Shown here piece by piece: positions 49,808 to 58,711 of a stretch of 64,000 nt of DNA. Positions within the stretch are counted from its first letter, which is position 1. Each line of letters begins with the position of its first letter. This DNA comes from Kribbibacterium absianum (GTDB taxonomy: Bacteria > Actinomycetota > Coriobacteriia > Coriobacteriales > Atopobiaceae), in NCBI RefSeq assembly GCF_030067705.1, contig NZ_JASJEX010000003.1:372001-436000 (forward strand), read 5' to 3'. The position numbers and the translations under genes are program-made. The notes beneath the pieces were generated by a model. It did not search any database and was not told the DNA's origin. It saw nothing but the letters and a program-made list of their open reading frames with translations.

Positions 49808-50467
49808 ATGCCCCGAGAGCTTAAGGCCGACAAGGTCGCCCGCGCCGCCGCCATCGAGGAGCGGCTCTTCGAGGTCTACGGGGAGGGCAAAGCGTCCCTC
49901 GAGTACGAGAACCCCTTCCAGCTGACGGTCGCCGTGGTGCTTTCGGCGCAATGCACGGACGCGGCCGTCAACAAGGTGACGCCGAAGATCTGGGAGCGCT
50001 GGCCGGAACCTGCGGACCTGGCGGCCGCCGACATCGCCGACATCGAGGACACGATTCACAGCCTGGGCTTCTTCCGATCCAAGGCCCAAAAACTCCAGGC
50101 GCTGGCGCAGATGTGCGTCGCCGAGTACGACGGCACCGTGCCGCACGACATCGACGAGCTGCAGAGACTCCCCGGCGTGGGCCGCAAGACCGCCAACTGC
50201 GTGATGTGCGAGGCCTTCAGGGACCCTCAGGGCATCGCGGTGGACACGCACGTGTTCCGCATCTCGCACCGGTTGAAGCTCGTGGGCCCTTCGGCCGACA
50301 CGCCGGAAAAGGTGGAGGCACAGCTCATGCGGCTGTACCCGCGGCGCGACTGGCAGTTCCTGAACCACCAGCTCGTATGGTTCGGCCGCGAGACGTGCAG
50401 CGCCCGCAACCCCAAGTGCGGGGCCTGCCCCATCGCGGACCTGTGCCCGAGTGCCGGCTTGGTCTAG
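49808..50467 (+). CDS. nth: Endonuclease III (DNA glycosylase/AP lyase)
   Basis: A 219-residue base-excision enzyme for oxidised pyrimidines. Helix-hairpin-helix LQRLPGVGRKTANCV includes the catalytic Lys, the following VDTHVFRISHR holds the catalytic Asp, and the C-terminal 4Fe-4S motif is C-x6-C-x2-C-x5-C (CSARNPKCGACPIADLC). GAAAGGA precedes ATG 49808. Its 3' end overlaps a convergent membrane protein gene by 4 nt. Confidence 0.95.
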   Translation: MPRELKADKVARAAAIEERLFEVYGEGKASLEYENPFQLTVAVVLSAQCTDAAVNKVTPKIWERWPEPADLAAADIADIEDTIHSLGFFRSKAQKLQALAQMCVAEYDGTVPHDIDELQRLPGVGRKTANCVMCEAFRDPQGIAVDTHVFRISHRLKLVGPSADTPEKVEAQLMRLYPRRDWQFLNHQLVWFGRETCSARNPKCGACPIADLCPSAGLV

Positions 50468-51015
50468 AGCACCATCGCCAGGATCAGCAGCACCAGCACG
50501 AGCACCACGCCCACACAGAGCAGCCCCAACGCCACGAGCATCAAGATGCGAACGGTGCGCAGTGCGCCCTCCTGCGCGTCGTGTGCCGCCTTTGCCTGCG
50601 CTGCCAGCGATTTCTGGGCGGCGACCACATGGGCCGCCAGCTGCGTTTTCGACGTGAACGCGAGCCCTGCCGCGTTGAGCACCTCGCTCGGGTTCGCGAC
50701 CGCGGGCGCCGAGCTGCCCATGCCGCTCACCACGCACAGGATTGCCGCCGCGAGAAGGCACAATAGTGCGGCCGCCATCACGCCGAGCACAGCAATCGCG
50801 GGCCACTCGGGCGCCAGCGCCGCGACGCTCGGCACCGTCGCCAGCACCGTCGCCACGCCCAGCGAGGCGATGCCGCTCAGCAGCCGCGCGGCATCACAAC
50901 GCAGCCCGCGCCCGCGGGCGTTCTCGGCGTCCAGCGCCCGGTCGGCCGCGCAGAGGGCCCGCTCGGCCGCCAAGCCCTCGGGGGTCTCGGTCGGCCTGTT
51001 CTTCTTCTTGCTCAC
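50464..51015 (-). CDS. Predicted membrane protein
   Basis: A 183-residue Ala-rich protein. A charged N-terminal 45 residues is followed by two membrane segments (about 48-70 and 72-98), a soluble helical stretch, and a C-terminal very hydrophobic helix (about 155-183, LMLVALGLLCVGVVLVLVLLIL). No family recognised. Convergent and overlapping with nth. Confidence 0.7.
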   Translation of the reverse strand: MSKKKNRPTETPEGLAAERALCAADRALDAENARGRGLRCDAARLLSGIASLGVATVLATVPSVAALAPEWPAIAVLGVMAAALLCLLAAAILCVVSGMGSSAPAVANPSEVLNAAGLAFTSKTQLAAHVVAAQKSLAAQAKAAHDAQEGALRTVRILMLVALGLLCVGVVLVLVLLILAMVL

Positions 51016-51154
51016 AACGGGTCCCTTCTTTCGTGCCGGCTCCTCGAATTCCTGAGGTTACTACCCGCGCGCCGCTCATCGGGCGCCCATGAGGGGTAGG
51101 CTGGTTCAGTCCATCCGGCCATCGTAAGGCCGACGATAGAAAGGGAAACCACCC

Positions 51155-53086
51155 ATGTCAGACCAGATTCACGTGTCCCTGCCCGATGGCTCCGCCAAAG
51201 AGGTCCCGACCGGCGCCACCTGCGCCGACGTGGCCGCGGCCATCGGCGCCGGGCTGTCCAAGGCGGCCCTCGCGGCCCGGGTCAACGGCGAGCTTTGTGA
51301 CCTCGCGACCCCGGTGCGCGACGGCGACGCGGTGGCCATCGTCACGCCTAAGGACCCGCAGGGCGTCGAGGTCCTGCGCCACTCCACCGCGCACATCATG
51401 GCGGAGGCGGTCGAGGAGCTCTTCAGCGACGTCAAGCTGGGCATCGGCCCGGACATCGAGAACGGCTTCTACTACGACTTCCGCACCCCCGACTCCATCT
51501 CCAGCGACGACTTCCCGCGCATCGAGGAGCGCATGCGCGCCATCATCCGCGAGAACCAGCCCTTCGTGCGCGAGGTCGTGAACCGCGCGGACGCAGAGAA
51601 GCTCTTTGCGGACCAGCCGCTCAAGCTCGAGCTGCTCGGCGACATCCCCGAGGGCGACGACGTCACCGTCTACCGCCACGGCGACCACGTCGAGCTCTGC
51701 CGCGGGCCCCACGTGCCCTCCGCCGGCAAGGTCCCGGCGGACAGCTGGGAACTCTCCAAGGTGGCCGGGGCCTATTGGAAGGGCGACGCCGAGAACGAGA
51801 TGCTCCAGCGCGTCTATGGCGTCGAGTTTGCCACCAAGAAGGAGCTCAAGGCCTACAACCACATGATGGAAGAGGCCAAGAAGCGCGACCACCGCATCCT
51901 GGGGCCCAAGCTCGGGCTCTTCGAGCTCATGGACGAGGTGGGCCCCGGCCTGCCCCTCTTTTTGCCCAACGGCGCGCGCGTGGTGCGCACCATGCAGGAG
52001 TGGCTGCGCAAGCAGCTCTACGAGCGGGGCTACCAGGAGGTCATCACCCCGCACGTGTACAAGTCCGATGTCTGGAAGACCTCTGGACATTACGACTTTT
52101 ATAAAGAGAACATGTACTTCTTCAACATCAACGAGGGCACCGACGAGGAGCCCAAGCTGTCGGAGTTCGGCGTCAAGCCGATGAACTGCCCCGGCCACGT
52201 GCTGCTCTACAAGAGCCGCCTGCACAGCTACCGCGACCTGCCGCTGCGCTACTTCGAGTTCGGCACCGTGTACCGCCACGAGCTGTCCGGCGCCGTGCAC
52301 GGCCTGTTCCGCGCCCGCGGCTTCACCCAGGACGACGCGCACGTGTTCTGCCGCGAGGACCAGGTGGTGGACGAGGTCGAGGCCATCATGGACCTCGTCG
52401 ACATCATCATGGGCACCTTCGACCTGGAGTACTCGGCGGAGATCTCCACCCGCCCGGCGCACTCCATCGGCACGGACGAGATGTGGGAGAAGGCCGAGGC
52501 GTTCCTCAAGGAGGCGCTCGAGCGTCGTGGCATGGCCTACGACATCAACGAGGGCGACGGCGCGTTCTACGGCCCGAAGATCGACATCAAGGTCAAGGAC
52601 TCCATCGGGCGCACCTGGCAGTGCTCCACCATCCAGGTGGACTTCAACCTGCCGGAGCGCTTCGACATCACCTACCGCACGGCCGACAACACCGTCGAGC
52701 GCCCGTGGATGCTGCACCGCGCGATCTTTGGCTCCATCGAGCGCTTCCTCGGCATCCTGATCGAGAACTACGCGGGCGCGCTCCCGCTGTGGCTGGCGCC
52801 GGTCCAGGCCGTCGTGGTCCCCATCACCGACCGTCACCTGGAGTACGCGGAGGACGTCGCCAAGCGCCTGCGTGCCGTGGGCGGCCGCGTCGAGGTGGCC
52901 TCGCAGTCCGAGCCCATGCGCGCGAAGATCGCGAAGGCCCAGGACCAGAAGATCCCGTACATGCTGGTCGTGGGCGACAAGGAGGCCGAGGACGACACCG
53001 TTTCCGTGCGCGAGCGCTTCGAGGGAGACCAAGGCGCGCGTCCGGTGGAGGAGTTCGTGAAGGTGCTGGCCGCCGCTCAGGTGTAG
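51155..53086 (+). CDS. thrS: Threonyl-tRNA synthetase
   Basis: A 643-residue class II aminoacyl-tRNA synthetase of full length. It has a TGS domain (1-64), an editing/SAD domain (about 65-245, including HSTAHIMAEAVEEL and the CRGPHVPSAG motif), a catalytic core (about 250-540) with motif 2 (FRARGFTQDDAHVF) and zinc ligands (MNCPGHVLLY Cys; further His), and a C-terminal anticodon-binding domain. GAAAGGGAAA precedes ATG. I see no T-box leader in the 140 nt upstream. Confidence 0.97.
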   Translation: MSDQIHVSLPDGSAKEVPTGATCADVAAAIGAGLSKAALAARVNGELCDLATPVRDGDAVAIVTPKDPQGVEVLRHSTAHIMAEAVEELFSDVKLGIGPDIENGFYYDFRTPDSISSDDFPRIEERMRAIIRENQPFVREVVNRADAEKLFADQPLKLELLGDIPEGDDVTVYRHGDHVELCRGPHVPSAGKVPADSWELSKVAGAYWKGDAENEMLQRVYGVEFATKKELKAYNHMMEEAKKRDHRILGPKLGLFELMDEVGPGLPLFLPNGARVVRTMQEWLRKQLYERGYQEVITPHVYKSDVWKTSGHYDFYKENMYFFNINEGTDEEPKLSEFGVKPMNCPGHVLLYKSRLHSYRDLPLRYFEFGTVYRHELSGAVHGLFRARGFTQDDAHVFCREDQVVDEVEAIMDLVDIIMGTFDLEYSAEISTRPAHSIGTDEMWEKAEAFLKEALERRGMAYDINEGDGAFYGPKIDIKVKDSIGRTWQCSTIQVDFNLPERFDITYRTADNTVERPWMLHRAIFGSIERFLGILIENYAGALPLWLAPVQAVVVPITDRHLEYAEDVAKRLRAVGGRVEVASQSEPMRAKIAKAQDQKIPYMLVVGDKEAEDDTVSVRERFEGDQGARPVEEFVKVLAAAQV

Positions 53087-53107
53087 TGGACATCGGTAAT
53101 CAAGCTA

Positions 53108-53167
53108 CCTGCAAAAATGCTCCGTCCCCCTTTGCAGCTGCAATGGGGGACGGAGCATTTTTGCAGG
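53108..53167. repeat. Head-to-head pair of CTGCAAAA-arm palindromic repeats
   Basis: Two adjacent 30-nt inverted units (53108-53137 and 53138-53167), core GGGGACGGAGCA, forming a near-perfect 60-nt palindrome between the convergent thrS and STM3941-like genes. Confidence 0.95.
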
Positions 53168-53182
53168 TCGTTGCAGGGCTGA

Positions 53183-53761
53183 TTACACCGGCACCACTTG
53201 TCCGAGGCCCTTCTTCTCGGACTTGAACTTCTTGGGGCCCTTCACGAGCTTCTTGCGATGCTGCCGCACCGCGTCGAGCGCCTCGTCCACGGTGTAGTTG
53301 CCGGGGAAGGACGCGACCGCGATCTCGAGCACCGGCAGCCCCTGGCGCTGGCGCGACTCGATGGCGGAGCGCATGAGGGGGTGCCGCTCGGCGAAGCCCT
53401 CGGGGTCCTTGAGGTCGATCACCAAGTAGTGGCCGAGGCGCACCCGCAGGTCGTACACCCCTTTGATGTCGTCCCAGGGGATGAGCCCCGCGTCGAGCTG
53501 CGACGCGTGGTCCCAGATGCCGTCCTCGTCGATGACGAGCGCGTAGGGGTCGTCGGGCATCCGCTTGATGAAGAGGGCGAAGCACAGCGAGCCGGCCACC
53601 AGCCCGACGACCGGGCCCCAGACCAGCCAAGGGGCCGCGTCGTAGGAGCCGAGGTTGACCACGAGCAGCACGAGCGACGCCACGGCCACGGCGGCTCCGA
53701 TGACGATGAAGATGCGGTTGCGGGCCTGCTCTTTCTTGATGCGGAAGGGTTGGGCTGCCAT
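53183..53761 (-). CDS. STM3941-type membrane protein
   Basis: A 192-residue protein with two membrane helices near the N-terminus (about 17-38 and 43-62) and a cytoplasmic PH-like domain (IDEDGIWDHAS...IPWDDIKGVYDLRV...LVIDLKDPEGF). This layout matches STM3941-family proteins of unknown function. A basic tail (KKLVKGPKKFKSEKKG) ends the protein. ATG 53761 is preceded by GAGGAA. Confidence 0.75.
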   Translation of the reverse strand: MAAQPFRIKKEQARNRIFIVIGAAVAVASLVLLVVNLGSYDAAPWLVWGPVVGLVAGSLCFALFIKRMPDDPYALVIDEDGIWDHASQLDAGLIPWDDIKGVYDLRVRLGHYLVIDLKDPEGFAERHPLMRSAIESRQRQGLPVLEIAVASFPGNYTVDEALDAVRQHRKKLVKGPKKFKSEKKGLGQVVPV

Positions 53762-53896
53762 GGTGTTCCTCTCGGTCGATGTCTGAGGAACAGTGTAGCG
53801 ACCTTTTCGAAAATTAGAGCGCTCTTTTGTCAGCGCTCGCGGTTTGCCGGCGAACGGTAGAATCAACGAGTCCGGAACCACTGCCAAGGAGACCTT

Positions 53897-54322
53897 ATGA
53901 GCAAGTCCCAGAAGAAGTCCAGCGCGCCGCGCACCACCTACCGCTTCGACGACGAGACGATGGGGCTCGTCGAGAAGGTCGTCGACGCCACGCCGGACGA
54001 CAACCTGCTCGCGCTCTACGATCCCGCGAGCGGTCTGGGCTACTTTGGGATCCCGGGGCCCCTGCTGAAGCGCAGCCTGGTGGGCGGCCGCGACTCCAAG
54101 CGCTACACCGTGCGGGCCAAGGACTTCGGCCGCGGCGTGGTGGGTCATGTGTACAAGGCCTGGATGCCGTCGCAGCACGCGGCGCTCGAGCACCTGGTGG
54201 AGGTCAACGACCGCGACGCCGCCGAGGGCGAGAAGAAGGACGAGAAGGAGTCCCTGCTCGACAAGGCCGTGGACGTCGCGGCGGAAGAGGGCGCCGCGAC
54301 AATGGTGGACAGCGAGGAGTAG
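53897..54322 (+). CDS. Hypothetical protein
   Basis: A 141-residue soluble protein with no family I recognise. The N-terminal 12 residues are basic and polar; the centre contains YDPASGLGYFGIPGPLLKRS; the tail (from about 105) is highly charged and acidic, ending DSEE. AAGGAG precedes ATG. Codon use matches the surrounding genes, so it is likely real. Confidence 0.7.
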   Translation: MSKSQKKSSAPRTTYRFDDETMGLVEKVVDATPDDNLLALYDPASGLGYFGIPGPLLKRSLVGGRDSKRYTVRAKDFGRGVVGHVYKAWMPSQHAALEHLVEVNDRDAAEGEKKDEKESLLDKAVDVAAEEGAATMVDSEE

Positions 54323-54393
54323 CCGCTCCGAAACGGGCGATCTGGTCGACACGTGAGGGGTCGGGGCGAGCGCGCGCCCGGCTCCTTTTTCGT

Positions 54394-54855
54394 TCAGAAG
54401 TGCCAGGTGTCCTTGCCGAGCTGTTTGAGGTGGCTCCACGAGTACGGCACGGCCGACACGATCAGCATGCCGAACAGCAGCATGCCCGCCACGGCCATCG
54501 CGGTCGCGCCCCATTCGAGGCCCTTGCTCCACTCGCCCACGAGGAACGCGCTCATCATGCGGTAGATGTCGCCGCCGGGGACGAGCGGGATCAGCGCCGG
54601 CGCCTGGAACATGATGACCGGCTCGTGTGTGAAGTGGCTCGCCGCCCACGCGGCCAGGCTGAAGACGACGGCGCCCACGAAGCTGGCCTCGGGCTCGCCG
54701 CCGCCGAGGTCCACCACGATTTGGTACGCCACGCAGCCGAGGGCCCCAACACCGCCGGCCAGCGCCAGCAGCAGGGGGCTCTGGATGTTGTAGATGAGCC
54801 CGAAGGCCCCGCAGATCAAAAACGCGCCGAATGCCGCGATCAAGAGGGAGACCAT
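54394..54855 (-). CDS. Threonine/serine exporter ThrE, C-terminal (DUF3815) subunit
   Basis: A 153-residue membrane protein with about five helices, matching the DUF3815/ThrE_2 half of threonine/serine exporters (FQAPALIPLVPGGDIYRMM is the hallmark). Its start overlaps the end of the other ThrE half by 16 nt. The two subunits together form one exporter. Confidence 0.88.
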   Translation of the reverse strand: MVSLLIAAFGAFLICGAFGLIYNIQSPLLLALAGGVGALGCVAYQIVVDLGGGEPEASFVGAVVFSLAAWAASHFTHEPVIMFQAPALIPLVPGGDIYRMMSAFLVGEWSKGLEWGATAMAVAGMLLFGMLIVSAVPYSWSHLKQLGKDTWHF

Positions 54856-55736
54856 GTGAGCACCCCCGAGTAGTGCAGCACGATGGACGTGCCGATGGCG
54901 ATGGAGACCCCCACCAGAAGCGCGACGGACAGCCGCGCCACACCGGAGAGGTAGTCGCCGGAGAGCGTGTCGAGCAGCGAGTTCGTGAACGTCATGCCGG
55001 GCACGAGGAGCATGAGGATGGGGATCAGCATCGACTCCATGTCCGTGGTGGGGAAGAAGCGGTGGAACAGCACGCAGACGCCCGTGGCCACGCCTGCCTG
55101 AACGATGATCCCCACATAGGGGTTGGGGAGCAGGCGGTCCGAGAGCAGCCCGGCGCCAAAGGTGGCGAGGGCGCCGACGGCCACCGCCGCGAAGGTGACC
55201 AGCATCGGCCCCGTGTAGCCGTAGAAGATCGCGCAGCCCAGGGCACCGACTGCCCAGGCGAGCGCCATCGTTCGGTTCCCGTGGAGCGGGGCGTTCTCGA
55301 TGTTCTGGATCTCGGCCATCACCTGGTCGGGCGTCATCGGGTCCTTCTCGCAGCGGTGCGCCAGGTGCAGCGTCCGGGCCACGGCCCAGAGGTCGTGGCT
55401 CACGCTGTCGATGCGCACGATCTTCGTGACGGTGTCGTCGTCGGCCGTCACGCTGACGATGATGCCGGTGAGCGTCACGTAGGCGTTGCAGTCGTCGACG
55501 CCCTGGAACGTGCGGCCGAACCTCACCATCGTGTCCTCGACGGTCCGCACTTGGCAGCCGCTCACCAGAAGGATCGCGCCGCAGCGCAGGATGGCCTCCG
55601 CCACGGCGTAGGCCTGCTTGTTCATCTCGGCCTTTGAGAAGCCCGGCCGTCGGGCGTCGCTTTCGTCAAGGGCGGCCGCTGCTGCGTTGGGCGGCGGCGT
55701 GGGCGCCGACGGGGCGCCGGGTGCCGGTGTGGCCAT
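54840..55736 (-). CDS. Threonine/serine exporter ThrE, N-terminal (DUF1212) subunit
   Basis: A 298-residue protein. A Pro/Ala-rich N-terminal 35 residues leads into the ThrE domain with a cytoplasmic part (GCQVRTVEDTMVRFGRTFG-type motif, here ILLVSGCQVRTVEDTMVRFG) and five membrane segments from about 150 on, including LMLLVPGMTFTNSLLD. It exports threonine/serine or related amino acids. Overlaps the DUF3815 subunit gene downstream. Confidence 0.9.
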   Translation of the reverse strand: MATPAPGAPSAPTPPPNAAAAALDESDARRPGFSKAEMNKQAYAVAEAILRCGAILLVSGCQVRTVEDTMVRFGRTFQGVDDCNAYVTLTGIIVSVTADDDTVTKIVRIDSVSHDLWAVARTLHLAHRCEKDPMTPDQVMAEIQNIENAPLHGNRTMALAWAVGALGCAIFYGYTGPMLVTFAAVAVGALATFGAGLLSDRLLPNPYVGIIVQAGVATGVCVLFHRFFPTTDMESMLIPILMLLVPGMTFTNSLLDTLSGDYLSGVARLSVALLVGVSIAIGTSIVLHYSGVLTWSPS

Positions 55737-55877
55737 GGCCCTCCCTAGATTGTCACGGTGTCGATTGGTCGGTACCCCGGTGCGGCGGGGAGTTTCGGCG
55801 CACCCCTTCCTCCGAGGCGGTCAGAGGATCCGTCCAAAGTCAAGGGCCCCGCAGCCGAACATCTGGGCCTATGCTAC

Positions 55878-55905
55878 GAACAACAGTTTTTAGGAACACC
55901 AGTTC
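55878..55905. promoter_or_regulatory. Tandem LexA (SOS) boxes
   Basis: GAACAACAGTTT (55878-55889) and GAACACCAGTTC (55894-55905) match the Gram-positive/actinobacterial SOS box GAAC-N4-GTTC, the second perfectly. They lie 17 nt upstream of a Y-family polymerase gene and just before its ribosome binding site. Confidence 0.8.
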
Positions 55906-55922
55906 TTTTTGAGGAGGGGCGC

Positions 55923-57227
55923 ATGGGGGCCACGCCGTGCTTCTGCTGCATCGACCTCAAAAGCTTCTATGCGAGCGTGGAGTGCGTGGAGCGCGGGCTG
56001 GACCCGCTCGCCACGCGCCTCGTGGTGGCGGACGCCTCGCGCACGGACCGCACCCTGTGCCTCGCCGTGTCGCCGCCGCTCAAGGCCCTTGGCATCAAGA
56101 ACCGGTGCCGGCTCCACCAGATCCCGCGGGACGTGCCCTACCTGGTGGCCAAGCCGCGCATGCGCCTCTACATGCAGCGGTCGGCCGAGATCCACGGCAT
56201 CTACCTGGAGCATTTCGCCGCAGAGGACGTGCACCCCTACTCGGTGGACGAGGCCTTCATCGACCTCACGGGCTACCAGCGCTACTACGGCGCCTCGGGG
56301 CTCGAGCTGGTCGAGCGGCTCCGGCGCGAGGTGTTGGAGCGCACGGGCATCACGGCCACGGTCGGCGTGGGCCCCAACCTCTTCCTGGCCAAGGTGGCGA
56401 TGGACGTCGTGGCCAAGAAGAGCCCGGAGGGTGTGGCGGAGCTGGACGAGGAGTCCTTTCGGCGCGAGCTGTGGTTCCATCGGCCCATCACGGACATCTG
56501 GCGGGTGGGCCCGGGCATCGCGCGGCGCCTGGAGCGCTACGGCGTCCGCGACCTGGCCGGTGTGGCCGCGATGGACGAGCGGCTGCTCCTCGCGGAGTTG
56601 GGGCGCCCGGCCCGGCGCCTCATCAACCATGCCTGGGGGCAGGAGCCCTGCACGCTGGCCCAGGTCAAGGCCTATCGTCCCCAGGCCAGATCGCTCTGCA
56701 ACGGCCAGACTCTGTGCCGCGACTACAGCCACGCCGAGGCCGCGCAGGTGCTTGGGGAGATGATCGACGAGAGCGTCTGGGACCTGGCCGGGGAGCGCCT
56801 CCTGTGCGGCTCGGTGTCGCTCCGGGTGGGCTATCAGGCGCCCCCTGGCTCTCAGGACCGCAGCCACCACTACCTTCACAGCGGGGGAGACCGGCGGCTG
56901 CCCCTGCTCACGGACCGCGCCTCCCTCATCAAAGGGGCTCTCCTCGACCTCTACGAAGAGACCACCTGGCGCGAGGTGCCGGTGCGGCGGCTCGTGTTGG
57001 CCCTGGGCGACGTGAGGCCGGCCGACGGCGTGGCGCGGCGCCTGTGGGAGCCGGGGCCGGGCGGCTGGACGAGCGCCGAGGGTGCGGAGCGCGAGCAGCG
57101 CCTGGAGCGCACGGTGGCGGCCGTGCGGCGTCGATACGGGCGCGACGCGCTGCTCAAGGCGACGAGCTACGAGCCCTGCTGCACGGCGCGGGAGCGGGCC
57201 CATCAAGTGGGAGGGCACCATGAGTGA
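55923..57227 (+). CDS. Y-family DNA polymerase (UmuC/UvrX-like)
   Basis: A 434-residue translesion polymerase. The catalytic acidic residues are in CFCCIDLKSFYASVECVERG and VDEAFIDLTGY; the palm-finger segment GVGPNLFLAKVAMDVVAKK and the HhH region (WRVGPGIARRLERYGV) follow. The sequence resembles Gram-positive UmuC/UvrX types more than DinB. ATG 55923 is behind GAGGAGGGG; an upstream frame from 55758 would cross the LexA boxes. It is damage-inducible by inference. A small gene overlaps its 3' end. Confidence 0.93.
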   Translation: MGATPCFCCIDLKSFYASVECVERGLDPLATRLVVADASRTDRTLCLAVSPPLKALGIKNRCRLHQIPRDVPYLVAKPRMRLYMQRSAEIHGIYLEHFAAEDVHPYSVDEAFIDLTGYQRYYGASGLELVERLRREVLERTGITATVGVGPNLFLAKVAMDVVAKKSPEGVAELDEESFRRELWFHRPITDIWRVGPGIARRLERYGVRDLAGVAAMDERLLLAELGRPARRLINHAWGQEPCTLAQVKAYRPQARSLCNGQTLCRDYSHAEAAQVLGEMIDESVWDLAGERLLCGSVSLRVGYQAPPGSQDRSHHYLHSGGDRRLPLLTDRASLIKGALLDLYEETTWREVPVRRLVLALGDVRPADGVARRLWEPGPGGWTSAEGAEREQRLERTVAAVRRRYGRDALLKATSYEPCCTARERAHQVGGHHE

Positions 57228-57489
57228 GGAGAGGGGCCGGGGGTTCACGCCCTGCTGTTGTTCCAACGAGACCCGCGCGGCGCTGCTCGGCCCCGACGTC
57301 CCGCCTCACGAGCGGGAGCACCGGGCGCGCCTGTTGGCGCGCCTGGACGAGAAGGTGGCCCGGGAGGGCCGTTACCGAGCTCCCGAGGACCCCGACGGGG
57401 CCGTGCAGTTCCTGCCGTACAAGTCCCTCAAGGGGTGGGACCTGCTGGTCCGGGAGGAGGTGAGGCGAGCGAACGAGACCGAGCCCTAA
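57220..57489 (+). CDS. Small protein coupled to Y-family polymerase
   Basis: An 89-residue protein whose ATG overlaps the last codons of the polymerase gene, behind GGGAGGG, so the two are translationally coupled and presumably both SOS-induced. It has a CCC cluster (FTPCCCSNE) and many charged residues. No family recognised; it occupies the position of YolD-like partners in other Gram-positive UmuC operons but shows no clear YolD similarity. Confidence 0.7.
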   Translation: MSEERGRGFTPCCCSNETRAALLGPDVPPHEREHRARLLARLDEKVAREGRYRAPEDPDGAVQFLPYKSLKGWDLLVREEVRRANETEP

Positions 57490-57567
57490 GGGTGGCTGCC
57501 GGCGACGTGGGACGTCCGGGCGGCGTCGGCGCCCGTCTGCCCCGGGACTCCGGGTATAGTGCGACCT

Positions 57568-58404
57568 ATGGACACTATCGACGTCATCACCCAGACCATC
57601 GGCCGTTGGCTCGGCAAGCGCTGTGCCCGCACGTGGCTCATCGCGCAGCCCGCCGACACGCTGCGCCCACGCCTCGCGACGGTGGGGCACGTGTCGGCGC
57701 CCACGCCGAGCATCGACCCCGGTGGCCTGAGCGTCACGGACCTCAAGGCCGCGAAGGGTCTGCTGGCCCCGGGCGAGTGCCTATGGGTGGAGAACAGCCT
57801 GGCGGGCCCCGTGACGTGCCCGGCCTGCGTACGTGGCGCGGACCTCGTGACCGACGACCTGGAGACGTTCCTCGGTCCCAATGCGCCCCTCACGGCGGTG
57901 TCGGTGAGCCCCGAGGGCCTGCGCAACCACGAGCTGACCGACATCCTGAACGCGCTGTCCCGCGAGTTCGCTCCCGGCCCGTCCCTGGTCGCCGTCCTTG
58001 GGTCCGCCCTGGAAAGCTATGACGCCCGCCAACACAAGCGATGCGACAACGCCCAGGTGCTGGCAGAGGACCTCGCCTGCCATCCGGCTGTCGCTCGCAC
58101 GCTCTATCCGGGCCTCAAGCAGAGCCTGTCCCACGACGTGGCGGCCCGGGTGCTGGAAGGCGGCTTCGGCGCCTCCGTGGAGCTCGTGCCGGCGGCCGAG
58201 GAGCCGGGCGCCATCGTGGGCCGTGCGGCCGCACTCCAGACCGGGGGGCAGCGCACGGTGTCGACGCGCGTGATGCTCCAGCCGGTGTCGCCGGCCGACC
58301 AGGAGCGGCTCTCGTTGCCGCCGTTCGTCGTGCGCGTCGTCTGCGGCGACGAGGAGGCCCTCGCGCTCGTGATGTGGGCGGAGCCGCTGCTCGGTGCGGA
58401 ATAG
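57568..58404 (+). CDS. Cys/Met-metabolism PLP-enzyme-like protein lacking catalytic lysine
   Basis: A 278-residue protein related to cystathionine gamma-synthase/lyase family enzymes but shorter (they are about 380-400). Residues 73-106 align without gaps to the cofactor region: VDNTFATP reads VENSLAGP, GADI reads GADL, and the catalytic S-x-T-K reads D-L-E-T100, so the PLP-binding Lys is Thr. The C-terminal part (LACHPAVARTLYPGL...GGFGASVEL) still matches the family. The N-terminal domain is reduced. It is either a pseudoenzyme or a repurposed fold. Codon use is normal and there is no internal stop, which argues against a recent pseudogene. Confidence 0.7.
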   Translation: MDTIDVITQTIGRWLGKRCARTWLIAQPADTLRPRLATVGHVSAPTPSIDPGGLSVTDLKAAKGLLAPGECLWVENSLAGPVTCPACVRGADLVTDDLETFLGPNAPLTAVSVSPEGLRNHELTDILNALSREFAPGPSLVAVLGSALESYDARQHKRCDNAQVLAEDLACHPAVARTLYPGLKQSLSHDVAARVLEGGFGASVELVPAAEEPGAIVGRAAALQTGGQRTVSTRVMLQPVSPADQERLSLPPFVVRVVCGDEEALALVMWAEPLLGAE

Positions 58405-58711
58405 GGCCCAGCCCCCGTCAAAAACCAGAAGAATCCTGTCAGGTTCTTTGTATCAATGGGGGCCGTTCTTGCGGAGCACAGCGACCTTTGATCCAAAACT
58501 TGCGTTTCAAATGACCTCTGTTTGATAGCCAATTACATAAGTATCGGTATTGAAAACCTGTGAAGGAACGGGGATTACACCAGCTATGAACCAATAAGAA
58601 TAAAGACGAGACCCCATCAGCAAGCTACAGAACGACCCATGCGCTAGCATGAGTGGCATTCATGGGGACGAGATGTCCCGCCAAGGTCACATCGACCAGA
58701 TGGAGGTACGA
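58405..58711. other. Long AT-richer leader of adhE
   Basis: This 307-nt gap holds no gene. It is richer in A+T than its flanks, especially 58490-58640, as expected for a promoter with a long leader. I could not find a convincing Rex site (TTGTGAA-N4-TTCACAA) or terminator; a TGTGAAGGAACG segment at about 58558 is at best a half site. Confidence 0.4.

Noticed and set aside
51016-51154. T-box riboswitch before thrS
   Set aside because: The 139-nt leader shows no T-box sequence (TGGNACCGCG-like) or specifier-loop structure.
58405-58711. Rex operator before adhE
   Set aside because: No TTGTGAA-N4-TTCACAA-type dyad could be found; only a weak half-like TGTGAAGG.
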